Program-made: the position numbers and the translations under genes
Shown here: in pieces, positions 1 through 7,980 of the stretch
How positions within the stretch are numbered: position 1 is the first letter of the stretch
Layout of the letters: each line of letters opens with the position of its first letter
From: an uncultured Ruminococcus sp.
GTDB lineage: Bacteria > Bacillota > Clostridia > Lachnospirales > Lachnospiraceae
NCBI GenBank assembly: GCA_904377845.1
Contig: CAJFGR010000012.1
Span: 48,902 to 112,901, forward strand
Length of the DNA: 64,000 bases
Direction of reading: 5' to 3'
The notes under the pieces: generated by a model
Told to the model about the DNA's origin: nothing
The model's input: the letters and a program-made list of their open reading frames with translations, nothing else
Databases searched by the model: none

Positions 1-1042
1 TGAAAGAGGCTTCCGCGCTTTCCGTCTCCCGACTGTCTGCGCCTGTAAAACGTTCGTGGGGCTTTAAAGAACCGTCTTCATTCACATATTCCGTCAGTGA
101 CGAATAGGTGTCCCGTATAAAATTCTCTTTCGGGAATTCATCCGGGGGCAGGGTATCAGTGACCTGGATATCAACAGCCTGATACTCGATTCCTTGATCG
201 TATATAGTGTCATCGATCTTCATCACGTCATTCAGCCCGCGGATGGAATCATCAGTGATGCCGGAGGATGCTTTTTTAATTTCAGCGTCAATCCGTTGAT
301 TTTCCTCGTTTATTGCAGCAATCTCTTCTTCTGTCGGATAGGGGACCGTGGTATCGAGGACTTCGATGTCCAGCCCTTCCGCAACTCTCACTGCTTCATC
401 ATCTGCCAGGCAGGGACCGCTCAGCCATACATGTACAGCATAACCCCATTCCTCGTTGAATACAAAGATGTCCTGTATGGTTTCTTCACTGTCGATATAG
501 TCTCCATCATTAGAGAAAATATCTATGCTCATCCCCTGAATATCGACTGACTCAATAAGACTGTCTTCGTTAAATATGGGGAGCGGATTATCCTGTGTCT
601 GAGACATCTTGTAGAGCTCGGATGCATTGTACGGGATGACCGACATGGCGCCTTCTGTCTCCTCGTTGTACCACCGGCCCTCTTCCTGATAGACATACCC
701 TTCCGGAATATAACCCGGCGTAACCCGGATCTCATGCGCTTCTTTTTCTGAAGGGTCAATATTGAGAGCATATGTGAGTTTATCATCTTTCTGTGTGAGC
801 TGCGCACTGAAGAACTGTCCCGCCGCGTAGACCGTCACTCCAAGACCTGCGATCAGGGCGGCCGCTGCAGCGATCGTCACCCATGCCTTTTTCCTTCGTT
901 TATGAACTCTGCGGGATCTGTTCTCGTCTGTGAGCCCGAGATTCCGATAGGTGTCGTTGATCTTCTGCTCGACAGGATCAGGAATTTCTATATTGCTCTT
1001 TAAGATCCGTTCCATTTCTTCCTGTGAATAGATCCGTTTCAT
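1..1042 (-). CDS. Anti-sigma-factor-like membrane protein (DUF4179-type), 3' end cut by window edge
   Basis: The gene runs off the left edge; about 347 residues are visible. The start is an ATG at 1042 with AGGAGG just upstream. Residues 1-50 form a charged cytoplasmic region, residues 53-75 a single hydrophobic span (AWVTIAAAAALIAGLGV), and the rest is an acidic exported domain. This is the layout of the DUF4179/DUF4367 proteins that sit beside ECF sigma factors in Clostridia and are thought to hold them inactive at the membrane. The upstream gene is an ECF sigma remnant on the same strand, whose frame runs into this start. Because the sigma partner is broken, this protein may no longer have a local target. 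The family call is from overall layout and context, not from a catalytic motif. Confidence 0.75.
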   Translation of the reverse strand, partial: MKRIYSQEEMERILKSNIEIPDPVEQKINDTYRNLGLTDENRSRRVHKRRKKAWVTIAAAAALIAGLGVTVYAAGQFFSAQLTQKDDKLTYALNIDPSEKEAHEIRVTPGYIPEGYVYQEEGRWYNEETEGAMSVIPYNASELYKMSQTQDNPLPIFNEDSLIESVDIQGMSIDIFSNDGDYIDSEETIQDIFVFNEEWGYAVHVWLSGPCLADDEAVRVAEGLDIEVLDTTVPYPTEEEIAAINEENQRIDAEIKKASSGITDDSIRGLNDVMKIDDTIYDQGIEYQAVDIQVTDTLPPDEFPKENFIRDTYSSLTEYVNEDGSLKPHERFTGADSRETESAEASF

Positions 1043-1272
1043 AATTCGTCCTCCTTTCTAATTCTGATGAACGGCTTACTTCTCCATATTCCGGGAAGTC
1101 GCTGACCGGATGTTCCCGCTTGTTCTTCCGGATGATATCGATGCATTTGTTGATCAGGATACGGGGCATCCATGTGCGGAAATATTCAGCCTCTTGCCTG
1201 GGCATCACCCTGCTGCGCTTTTATGACAAGATATTTCAGAGAGATCCCCTCCTTTCTTTCTGCCGGGTACAT
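1043..1272 (-). pseudogene. Remnant of an ECF RNA polymerase sigma factor
   Basis: An ATG at 1272 with GGAGG upstream opens a frame reading KYLVIKAQQGDAQARG and then a stop. In another frame the next bases read EAEYFRTWMPRILINKC, followed by DIIRKNK and FPEYGEVSRSSELE. The first piece is the N-terminus of a sigma-70 region 2 protein and the second is the end of region 2. About 40-50 residues that normally join them are missing, and the frame is lost. Region 4 is also absent: the second piece ends at the ribosome binding site of the downstream anti-sigma gene. It therefore carries at least two deletions and cannot give a working sigma factor. Confidence 0.8.
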
Positions 1273-1449
1273 AGGATGCTTCCTCCTCTCCGGTATCGGT
1301 TGTGAAACTGCGGCACCGCATTTGTTATCTGTAACTGTTACATACATTAGACGAAATAAGAGGTTAAAAAGTTTCATGCTAAACTGTTATATTTTATCAT
1401 GCTTTATAAATGAATTGTGTGGATATTCAAGTGCTCCTCTGGTAAAATA

Positions 1450-1480
1450 TTGACAATAGAGAAAAATACTCAATTATGAG
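1450..1480 (+). promoter_or_regulatory. Candidate promoter of the sensory hydrogenase operon
   Basis: A perfect TTGACA (1450-1455) lies about 65 bases before the hydrogenase-like gene. The matching -10 is weak (AATTAT/ATTATG near 1472-1478, spacer 16-17). The -35 is clear; the -10 is uncertain. Confidence 0.5.
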
Positions 1481-1520
1481 AGATGTGTATGGAAAAAGAA
1501 AATGACAGGAGGGTAACAGA

Positions 1521-3230
1521 ATGCAGGTCATTGATTTTAAAGATGCCAGATGCCGCCACTGCTACAAATGTGTCCGCCACTGTGCAGTGAAAGCCATATC
1601 GGTTCGGGATGAGCAGGCACGTATCATGGTGGATCACTGTATCAACTGCGGCCGCTGTCTTGAAGTCTGTCCCCAGAATGCAAAGACATTTGCAAGCGAC
1701 ATGGAGCGGGTGAAAGGTTATCTGGGACAGGGAGATAAGACGATCATATCCATTGCTCCGTCCTATGCCGGGGTGCTTGATTTTGACCGGCCCGGTCAGA
1801 TCGTGGACGCCCTGCAGAAACTTGGATTTTATGAGGTGAGGGAGACGGCGGAGGGGGCCGCCCTTGTGACCAATGAATATAAAAAACTGGTTCGGGAGCA
1901 GAAGATGCCCAATATCATTACCACCTGCTGTCCCAGCGTAAATGACCTGATCGAGAAGTACTATCCGGACTGTGCGAAGCTGATGGCGCCAGTGGTCTCC
2001 CCTATGATCGCTCACGGACGTTACATTAAGAAGCTGTACGGCCCGGATGTGAAAGTTGTCTTTCTCGGGCCCTGTATTGCGAAGAAGCAGGAGGCCATCG
2101 GAGACGAGAGAGTAAGGGGAGCAATCGATGCGATCCTGACCTTTGAGGAGCTGGCCCTGTGGCTGAAAGAGTCGGGGATCGATCTTCATTCCTGTGAGGA
2201 TAAGCCGATGGGCAATCCGGACCCGAAGATCAACCGCCTGTACCCTGTGAGCGGCGGCGTGATCCAGTCAGTGATCACAGAGGAGGACGCGGACGGTTAT
2301 CACAAGGTATTTGTAGACGGACTGGAAAATTGTATGGAAATGCTGGAATGTCTGAGAAAAGGAGAGCTGGACCACTGCTTTATCGAGGCAAACGTGTGTG
2401 AGGGAGGATGCGCGAAAGGCCCGGCATCCGCGCACTGGAATACATCCTATGTGAAGACAAAAGTAAAGATCGAAACTGTAGTTTCTTACAAAGCTGCCCG
2501 GGATCTGCCGGACATGAGCGGGGAGGAGATGTATAAGAAGTTCGGCGACCGCAGTATTTCCGACCTGCAGCCGTCCGAGGAGCAGATCACAAGGATCCTG
2601 CGCTCCACCGGGAAATATACGCCGGAAGATGAATTAAATTGTGGCGCCTGTGGGTATTCTACCTGCCGGGAAAAAGCTGTCGCTGTATTTCAGGGGAAGG
2701 CGGAGCTGTCTATGTGTATGCCTTATGCACTGGCGCAGGCAGAGTCCATGTCCAACGTGGTTCTTGACGTGACTCCGAATATGATCTTTGTCATCGGAAA
2801 TGATATGAAGATCCTGGACTGTAACGGGAAAGGGCAGGAGCTGCTCGGCGTGGGACACGAGGAAGCGGTCCAGAGATATATTTTTGAATTTATTGAGACT
2901 GAGGACATAGAAAATGTTCTGCTGACAAGAGAGCCTGTTCTGCGCAAAAAGGTGAAACTGAATAAAGGAACTATTGTCGTGGAAGAGACGATCGTATACA
3001 TAGAGAAACTGGACGCGGTCCTTGTCATGTTCCGGGATGTTACGCGGGAGGAAAAAGTGAAAGAGCAGCGTTACAACCTGAAAGTTGAGACTGTGGAGAT
3101 GGCACAGAAGGTCATCGAGAAGCAGATGATGGTGGCACAGGAGATCGCGGGACTTCTCGGAGAGACGACCGCGGAGACAAAAGTGACCCTTACAAAGCTG
3201 AGAGATTCGATCCTGAATGATGAAGAATAG
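1521..3230 (+). CDS. Sensory [FeFe]-hydrogenase-like protein with Fe-S and PAS domains
   Basis: A 569-residue soluble protein with four parts. Residues 11-50 hold two 4Fe-4S clusters (C11, C14, C17, C21 and C40, C43, C46, C50). About residues 75-350 form the H-cluster domain, with the three cysteine motifs TTCCPSVND (C136, C137), LGPCIAKKQE (C185) and ANVCEGGCAKGP (C293, C297). Another Fe-S binding motif starts at C374 (CGACGYSTC). A PAS domain follows at roughly 410-520. No membrane span or maturation gene is nearby. Fusion to PAS and pairing with a PP2C phosphatase match the putatively sensory group C hydrogenases rather than catalytic ones. The L1 and L3 motifs depart from the catalytic consensus (TSCCPAW and MACxGGC). 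The likely role, by inference, is H2 or redox sensing. The start has a good GGAGG and the next gene follows by 68 bases. Confidence 0.85.
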   Translation: MQVIDFKDARCRHCYKCVRHCAVKAISVRDEQARIMVDHCINCGRCLEVCPQNAKTFASDMERVKGYLGQGDKTIISIAPSYAGVLDFDRPGQIVDALQKLGFYEVRETAEGAALVTNEYKKLVREQKMPNIITTCCPSVNDLIEKYYPDCAKLMAPVVSPMIAHGRYIKKLYGPDVKVVFLGPCIAKKQEAIGDERVRGAIDAILTFEELALWLKESGIDLHSCEDKPMGNPDPKINRLYPVSGGVIQSVITEEDADGYHKVFVDGLENCMEMLECLRKGELDHCFIEANVCEGGCAKGPASAHWNTSYVKTKVKIETVVSYKAARDLPDMSGEEMYKKFGDRSISDLQPSEEQITRILRSTGKYTPEDELNCGACGYSTCREKAVAVFQGKAELSMCMPYALAQAESMSNVVLDVTPNMIFVIGNDMKILDCNGKGQELLGVGHEEAVQRYIFEFIETEDIENVLLTREPVLRKKVKLNKGTIVVEETIVYIEKLDAVLVMFRDVTREEKVKEQRYNLKVETVEMAQKVIEKQMMVAQEIAGLLGETTAETKVTLTKLRDSILNDEE

Positions 3231-3298
3231 CGCTGTAGAGATACAGAAGATATGGCAGATAGTGCAGACGGTATGGCGTGGAAGAGAGGTGGAAGTAT

Positions 3299-4477
3299 AT
3301 GGCAGGCGTGAGCATTGATGTGGCGTGGAAGAGTCTGAATAAATATAAGGAAGAATTGTGCGGTGACAAGGTGGAAATCCTGAAGACAGAGGATTCGGAT
3401 ATCCTGATCCTTGCCGACGGCATGGGAAGCGGTGTGAAGGCGAATATACTGGCAACGTTGACATCTAAGATTCTCGGTACCATGCTTCAGGAGGGCGCAC
3501 AGATCGAATCCTGCGTAGAGACGATCGCAAAGACCCTTCCTGTCTGCAAGGTGAGAAAAGTGGCCTATGCGACATTCTCCATCCTGCAGATCTTCCATAA
3601 TGGAAATGCCTATCTCGCGGAATTTGACAATCCGTCCTGCGTATTCATCCGCGACGGAAAAATCGTCAGCTATCCATTTGAGATGCGCGAGATCGGCGGA
3701 AAGAAAATCCATGAATACCGATTCGCAGTAAAGAAGAATGACTGCTTTGTGCTGATGAGTGACGGAGTCATCTATGCCGGTGCAGGCTCAATCCTGAACC
3801 TGCAGGGCTGGACGTGGGACGCTATGGCAGAGTATACGCTCAAATGTACGAAAAAGACCCTTTCTGCCTCGAGGCTGGCAGTTATGCTGAGCCAGGCCTG
3901 CGACGAGCTGTATGAGGAGAAACCAGGAGATGACACGACGGTAGTAGTGGCGAGAGTGATCGAGCGCCGGGTGGTCAATATATTTACCGGACCGCCGAAA
4001 AACAAAGAGGACGATGAGCGTCTGATGCATGACTTTATGCATTCGGAAGGAAAGAAAGTAGTGGCAGGCGGGACAAGTGCAAATATTGCTGCGCGGGTGC
4101 TCGGCAGAGAGATCACGACGAAAGTTGACAGCCGGAATCCTGATGTGCCGCCCATGGCGGTGATCGAAGGGATCGACCTTGTGACAGAAGGAGTGCTGAC
4201 TCTGGGGAAGAGTCTGAAACTACTGAAAAAATATGCAAGAGATGAATTTGACGAAGAATTTTTCGACGAACTGGATGCAGATAACGGTGCGTCCCGGCTG
4301 GCAAAACTTCTCATCGAAGAGTGTACAGAGCTGAACCTCTTCGTCGGAACAGCCATAAATGAAGCACATAAAGAATCCGAGCTGAATTTTGACCTGAGTA
4401 TGAGACAGAACCTGGTAGATCAGCTCATACAGACAGCAGAAAAGCTGGAGAAACACGTAAAAGTAAAGTATTATTGA
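3299..4477 (+). CDS. SpoIIE-family PP2C serine/threonine phosphatase, partner of the hydrogenase sensor
   Basis: A 392-residue protein. The N-terminal 220 or so residues carry the PP2C metal-binding signatures: LADGMGSG (Asp about residue 40), VLMSDGV (Asp about 155) and PGDDTTVVV (about 210). A C-terminal region of about 160 residues, helical in appearance, has no motif I recognise. The ATG at 3299 is preferred because AGAGGTGG lies 6-7 bases before it; an upstream in-frame ATG at 3278 has no site. It follows the hydrogenase-like gene closely on the same strand. The inference is that PAS or H-cluster signals control its activity on an unknown phosphoprotein. No anti-anti-sigma substrate is encoded in the window. 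Confidence 0.85.
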   Translation: MAGVSIDVAWKSLNKYKEELCGDKVEILKTEDSDILILADGMGSGVKANILATLTSKILGTMLQEGAQIESCVETIAKTLPVCKVRKVAYATFSILQIFHNGNAYLAEFDNPSCVFIRDGKIVSYPFEMREIGGKKIHEYRFAVKKNDCFVLMSDGVIYAGAGSILNLQGWTWDAMAEYTLKCTKKTLSASRLAVMLSQACDELYEEKPGDDTTVVVARVIERRVVNIFTGPPKNKEDDERLMHDFMHSEGKKVVAGGTSANIAARVLGREITTKVDSRNPDVPPMAVIEGIDLVTEGVLTLGKSLKLLKKYARDEFDEEFFDELDADNGASRLAKLLIEECTELNLFVGTAINEAHKESELNFDLSMRQNLVDQLIQTAEKLEKHVKVKYY

Positions 4478-4503
4478 AATTTATTTTTCAGGCAGAAAAA
4501 GCG

Positions 4504-4598
4504 TCCGCCGGGAGGCATATACCGTTCATCTCACACAGATATCTCCAACCTATTCCCGTCTGTTTTCGGACCCCATAAAATCATCCAGTCTCCCCGGC
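4504..4598 (+). repeat. Structured intergenic element, copy A (TCCGCCGGGAGGCA ... GTCTCCCCGGC)
   Basis: Starts with TCCGCCGGGAGGCA (4504-4517) and ends with GTCTCCCCGGC (4588-4598), which pair imperfectly. The same 14-base opening and a near-identical closing arm occur at 20431-20528. It lies between the phosphatase gene and HPr. No reading frame is present. Confidence 0.45.
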
Positions 4599-4615
4599 AA
4601 ACATGAATATTACAC

Positions 4616-4644
4616 TGGACGTAGCCTTTTATTCGGTGTAGAAT
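4616..4644 (+). promoter_or_regulatory. Candidate promoter of HPr
   Basis: TGGACG (4616-4621), a 17-base spacer and TAGAAT (4639-4644), about 30 bases before the HPr start. The -10 is good and the -35 weak. Confidence 0.45.
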
Positions 4645-4674
4645 TATAGCATATTAAAGAAAGGAGATAACATT

Positions 4675-4932
4675 ATGCGATCGATTACTTATGTTATCAC
4701 CGACAGGGTGGGGATCCATGCAAGACCTGCCGGAATCGTCGTGAAAGCGGCGCAGAAATACCAGTCGGAGATCCTTGTTCAAAAAGGGGAGAAGCAGGCT
4801 GATGCGAAAAAACTGATGCAGCTTATGTCGCTGGGCGTTAAGGGCGGCGAGGAGATCAGTGTGACGGCGGATGGGCCGGATGAAGAAGAGGCCTGCGCTG
4901 CGATGGAAAAAGTTTTAAAAGAAAATCTGTAA
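4675..4932 (+). CDS. ptsH: HPr-family phosphocarrier protein with Lys at the Ser46 position
   Basis: 85 residues, the normal HPr length. The active-site motif GIHARPAG puts the phosphorylated histidine at residue 15. It would carry phosphate from enzyme I to sugar-specific EIIA proteins of the PTS. The helix that holds the regulatory serine in Bacillus HPr (LKSIMGVMSLG) reads [11 protein letters not shown] here, so position 46 is lysine and HPr kinase could not phosphorylate it there. The protein could serve transport but not Ser46-P catabolite repression. No ptsI or EII gene is nearby. The start has a strong AAAGGAG. Confidence 0.9.
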   Translation: MRSITYVITDRVGIHARPAGIVVKAAQKYQSEILVQKGEKQADAKKLMQLMSLGVKGGEEISVTADGPDEEEACAAMEKVLKENL

Positions 4933-4960
4933 TGCGTTACAGAAAATACAGGAGGACGTT

Positions 4961-5511
4961 ATGGGAAATATTTGGCATGATATCAGTGAGGATCGTATTT
5001 TCCCTACGGATTTTATCTCAGTGATCGAGATTTCCAAAGGAAGCAAGAAAAAATATGAGCTGGATAAGGAGACGGGGCTTATTATTCTGGACAGGGTTCT
5101 GTACACATCTACACATTATCCGATGAATTATGGTTTTATTCCGCGTACACTGGGCGATGACGGTGACCCGCTGGAACTTTAGTCAGATGCTATCCGATCG
5201 GCGTTATGAAGATGACGGACGGAGGAGCAGGAGATGAAAAAGTTATCGCGATTCCGTGGGCGGATCCGACCTATGAGGCATATACGGATATTTCAGAACT
5301 GCCGAAGCATATTTTTGACGAGATCCGGCATTTCTTCAGTGTATATAAAGATCTGGAGGGGAAGAAGACTGCGGTAAACGAGTTCGAGGGCGCGCTCGGA
5401 GCTGTGCAGGTTATTGAAGAATGTATTGACAGATACAAGAAGAAATACGGTACTGCAGATGAAGATGACACAGAAAATGTGGAAAAGGCTGTTAAGCCAG
5501 AAGAATCATGA
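4961..5511 (+). pseudogene. ppa: Family I inorganic pyrophosphatase, broken by an internal out-of-frame deletion
   Basis: The first frame begins at an ATG with AGGAGG and reads a normal pyrophosphatase N-terminus through [21 protein letters not shown], then stops at 5180. The C-terminal half continues in another frame: [16 protein letters not shown], then IAIPWADP, HFFSVYKDLEGKK and a charged tail. Between DPLE and LVRC about 14 residues are absent, including the Asp of the usual DPLDVLVL metal site. Without this segment and in two frames the enzyme, which hydrolyses PPi to two phosphates, cannot be made. The remainder is well conserved, so the break is recent or is a sequence error. The soluble enzyme is normally important, so another pyrophosphatase should exist elsewhere. 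Confidence 0.85.
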
Positions 5512-5568
5512 TCTCAGATTTTAACAGACATCAGGTTTTACATAAAGAGAGAAAGGAGAGACTTAATT

Positions 5569-5892
5569 ATGGATAAATTCAGCGATAATATCAAAAAGGT
5601 AATACTGGCAGGAATCGGGGCTGTGGCCGTCACGGCAGAGAAGTCCAAGGATCTGCTGGATGAGATGGTAGAAAAAGGCGAGCTGACTGTAGAACAGGGC
5701 AAGGTGCTCAACGAGGAACTGAAGCATAATATCAAGAAGACAGTAAAAGAGACGACAGAGAAAAAAGAAGCGGATAAGTCTGTATCTGACAGCGATATCG
5801 CGGATCTGCTCAGCAGGATGACGCCGGAGCAGATTGCAGCGCTCAAAGAACAGCTCTCGGATAAAGAAGCAGAGGAAGACAAAGACGAATGA
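5569..5892 (+). CDS. Phasin-like coiled-coil protein next to UbiB
   Basis: 107 residues. A mildly hydrophobic N-terminal helix (VILAGIGAVAVTAEKSKDLLDEMV) is followed by a charged helical region and an acidic end. The pattern matches the short phasin-like (PhaF/PhaI-type) proteins of Firmicutes. It overlaps the UbiB-family kinase gene by four bases, so the two are translationally coupled and probably work together at the membrane. No polyhydroxyalkanoate synthase gene is in the window, so a granule role is not implied. Ribosome binding site GAAAGGAG. Confidence 0.7.
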   Translation: MDKFSDNIKKVILAGIGAVAVTAEKSKDLLDEMVEKGELTVEQGKVLNEELKHNIKKTVKETTEKKEADKSVSDSDIADLLSRMTPEQIAALKEQLSDKEAEEDKDE

Positions 5893-7475
5893 GTACGATA
5901 GAGCCGATCGAATACAATTCGAGACTGCGCGAGATTACGGCTGTACTGAGAAAACACAACATTACGCGGGGAGTCACTCCGAAGAAGCTGCGGGCGATCC
6001 TTGAGGATCTGGGGCCGACGTTTATCAAACTGGGGCAGATCATGTCCATGCATTCGGATATTCTGCCGAAACGGTACTGTGATGAACTGATGCGGCTGCG
6101 TTCGGAAGTGACTCCGATGCCGTTTGAAGAAGTGATCTCTGTGATTGAAGGGTCCTATGGCCGCTCATGGAAGAGAGTGTTTTCTTCCATAGAAGAGAAG
6201 CCACAGGGCTCTGCTTCTATTGCCCAGGTACACAGGGCGGTCCTCAAAAGCGGAGAAGACGTAGTTGTGAAGGTTCAGCGCAAGGGAATTTACGAGAAGA
6301 TGGCAAGAGATATCGATCTTCTTCACAAGGCTGTAAAACTGATGCCGCCGATCAGTATCAAAGGGATGGCGGATCTGGATCTTGTGTTGGATGAAATGTG
6401 GTCCGTGACGAGGGACGAGATGAATTTCCTTACAGAGGCGGCAAATATGGAAGAGTTTGCCCGCAGGAATAAGGAAGTCAGCTTCGTAGGCACGCCGGTA
6501 CTATACCAGCAGTATACGACAGTCAATGTGCTGGTCATGGAGTATATCGACGGATTCGGAATCGATGACAAAGAGGCGCTTCTTGAGCACGGATATGATC
6601 TGAAAGAGATTGGAAGCAAGCTGGTCGACAACTATATTAAGCAGGTCATGGATGACGGCTTTTTTCATGCGGATCCGCATTCCGGAAATGTGAAGATCAG
6701 GGACGGCAAGATCATCTGGATCGATATGGGGATGATGGGCCGCCTGACAGAGCATGACCGTGAGATGATCGGAAAAGCGATACAGGGTGTGGCTTTAAGC
6801 GACGTAGGACTGATCGAGCAGGCAGTGCTCGCCATCGGAGAATTTAAAGAACGCCCGGATCAGAGAAAGCTTTACGAAGATATTGAAAGCCTTCTCATGA
6901 AATACGGGAATACCGAGATGGGGCAGATTAATGTGGCGGCAGTCATGACGGATCTGATGGACGTCATGAAGAATAACAAGATCAAGATGCCTCACGGTCT
7001 TACAATGCTTGCCCGGGGATTGACGCATATGGAGGGTGTGCTGGCGGATATCGCACCGGATATCAATATGGTGGAGATTGCTACAGCCCATATGTCGGGA
7101 GAGTTTTTCCATAACTTTGATCTGAAAAAAGAGCTCAAAAGCAGCGGGAAAAGTGTGCTCAGATCTTTTAGAAAAGCATTGGATATCCCGTCCATGATAT
7201 CAGATATGATGAGCGGCTATCTGAAAGGGCAGGCGAAAGTCAACCTGGATCTTCAGGTGACGGATGAACTGGCGCGGCTTCTGCGCCGGCTGGTGCGCAA
7301 TATTGTCATGGGACTGTGGGTGATGGCGCTTCTTATAAGCTCCAGTATTATCTGTACGACAGATATGACGCCAAAGATCCTCGGGATTCCGGCACTTGGA
7401 GCATTCGGATATATGATGGCATTTGTCATCATGATGTATGTGTTTATCAGGCACGTACTGACGCGCAAGAAATAA
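5889..7475 (+). CDS. UbiB/AarF (ABC1) family atypical kinase
   Basis: 528 residues with the family motifs in order: KLGQIMSMHSDILP (the KxGQ motif) near residue 45; the Ala-rich loop GSASIAQVHRA near 105; VVVKVQRKG with the ATP-anchoring lysine near 125; FFHADPHSGNV with catalytic Asp and Asn near 260; and IDMGMMGRL near 280. Two hydrophobic spans end the protein (about 470-525). UbiB proteins are membrane-associated ATPases linked to handling of isoprenoid lipids. As no quinone genes are seen here, the substrate in this anaerobe is unknown. Coupled by ATGA overlap to the phasin-like gene. Confidence 0.9.
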   Translation: MSTIEPIEYNSRLREITAVLRKHNITRGVTPKKLRAILEDLGPTFIKLGQIMSMHSDILPKRYCDELMRLRSEVTPMPFEEVISVIEGSYGRSWKRVFSSIEEKPQGSASIAQVHRAVLKSGEDVVVKVQRKGIYEKMARDIDLLHKAVKLMPPISIKGMADLDLVLDEMWSVTRDEMNFLTEAANMEEFARRNKEVSFVGTPVLYQQYTTVNVLVMEYIDGFGIDDKEALLEHGYDLKEIGSKLVDNYIKQVMDDGFFHADPHSGNVKIRDGKIIWIDMGMMGRLTEHDREMIGKAIQGVALSDVGLIEQAVLAIGEFKERPDQRKLYEDIESLLMKYGNTEMGQINVAAVMTDLMDVMKNNKIKMPHGLTMLARGLTHMEGVLADIAPDINMVEIATAHMSGEFFHNFDLKKELKSSGKSVLRSFRKALDIPSMISDMMSGYLKGQAKVNLDLQVTDELARLLRRLVRNIVMGLWVMALLISSSIICTTDMTPKILGIPALGAFGYMMAFVIMMYVFIRHVLTRKK

Positions 7476-7482
7476 AAAGGAA

Positions 7483-7872
7483 ATGAAAGCAACTATGAAG
7501 AAAAGAAAAAATCCCATTACAGAGAGCTTCGGATATGCATTTGAAGGAATCCTGACAGGGATCCGTAATGAGCGGAATATGAAGATACATTGTGTCGCCA
7601 TTATTTTTGTTACACTGGCAGGAACATTGTTTCAGATCACTGCCACGCAGTGGTGCATCTGTCTCCTTCTGTTTGCCCTTGTGGCGGCGCTGGAACTGGT
7701 AAACACTGCGATTGAAGCGGTGGTGGATCTTGTGACAGAAGATAAAAAGCCGCTGGCAAAGGTTGCAAAAGATACGGCAGCAGGGGCAGTGCTGTTTGCC
7801 GCAATCATTTCAGTGATTATCGGCTGCATCATATTTCTTCCATATGTATTGGAACTGCCGGGAAAGATATGA
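7483..7872 (+). CDS. dgkA: Diacylglycerol/undecaprenol kinase, DgkA type
   Basis: 129 residues with three membrane helices and the DgkA signature ALELVNTAIEAVVD near residue 70, including the metal-binding Glu and the NTAIE box. In Gram-positives this enzyme mainly phosphorylates undecaprenol to recycle the cell-wall lipid carrier. It follows the ubiB-like gene by seven bases, so it is probably co-transcribed. Start choice is between ATG 7483 and ATG 7495; both are served by AAAAGGAA. Confidence 0.9.
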   Translation: MKATMKKRKNPITESFGYAFEGILTGIRNERNMKIHCVAIIFVTLAGTLFQITATQWCICLLLFALVAALELVNTAIEAVVDLVTEDKKPLAKVAKDTAAGAVLFAAIISVIIGCIIFLPYVLELPGKI

Positions 7873-7980
7873 TACAATAGCTAAGCGGGTATGCCCTCCG
7901 GCGCATATCCGGGTTACTGGCAGAAAAGCGGTATATCACAGATAGATATAAAAGCGGTGAAGAGAAAGGAAAGACAGAAA

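Noticed and set aside
2634..3464. Minus-strand open frame across the end of the hydrogenase-like gene and the start of the phosphatase gene
   Set aside because: It spans two well-supported genes on the other strand and has no protein pattern of its own.
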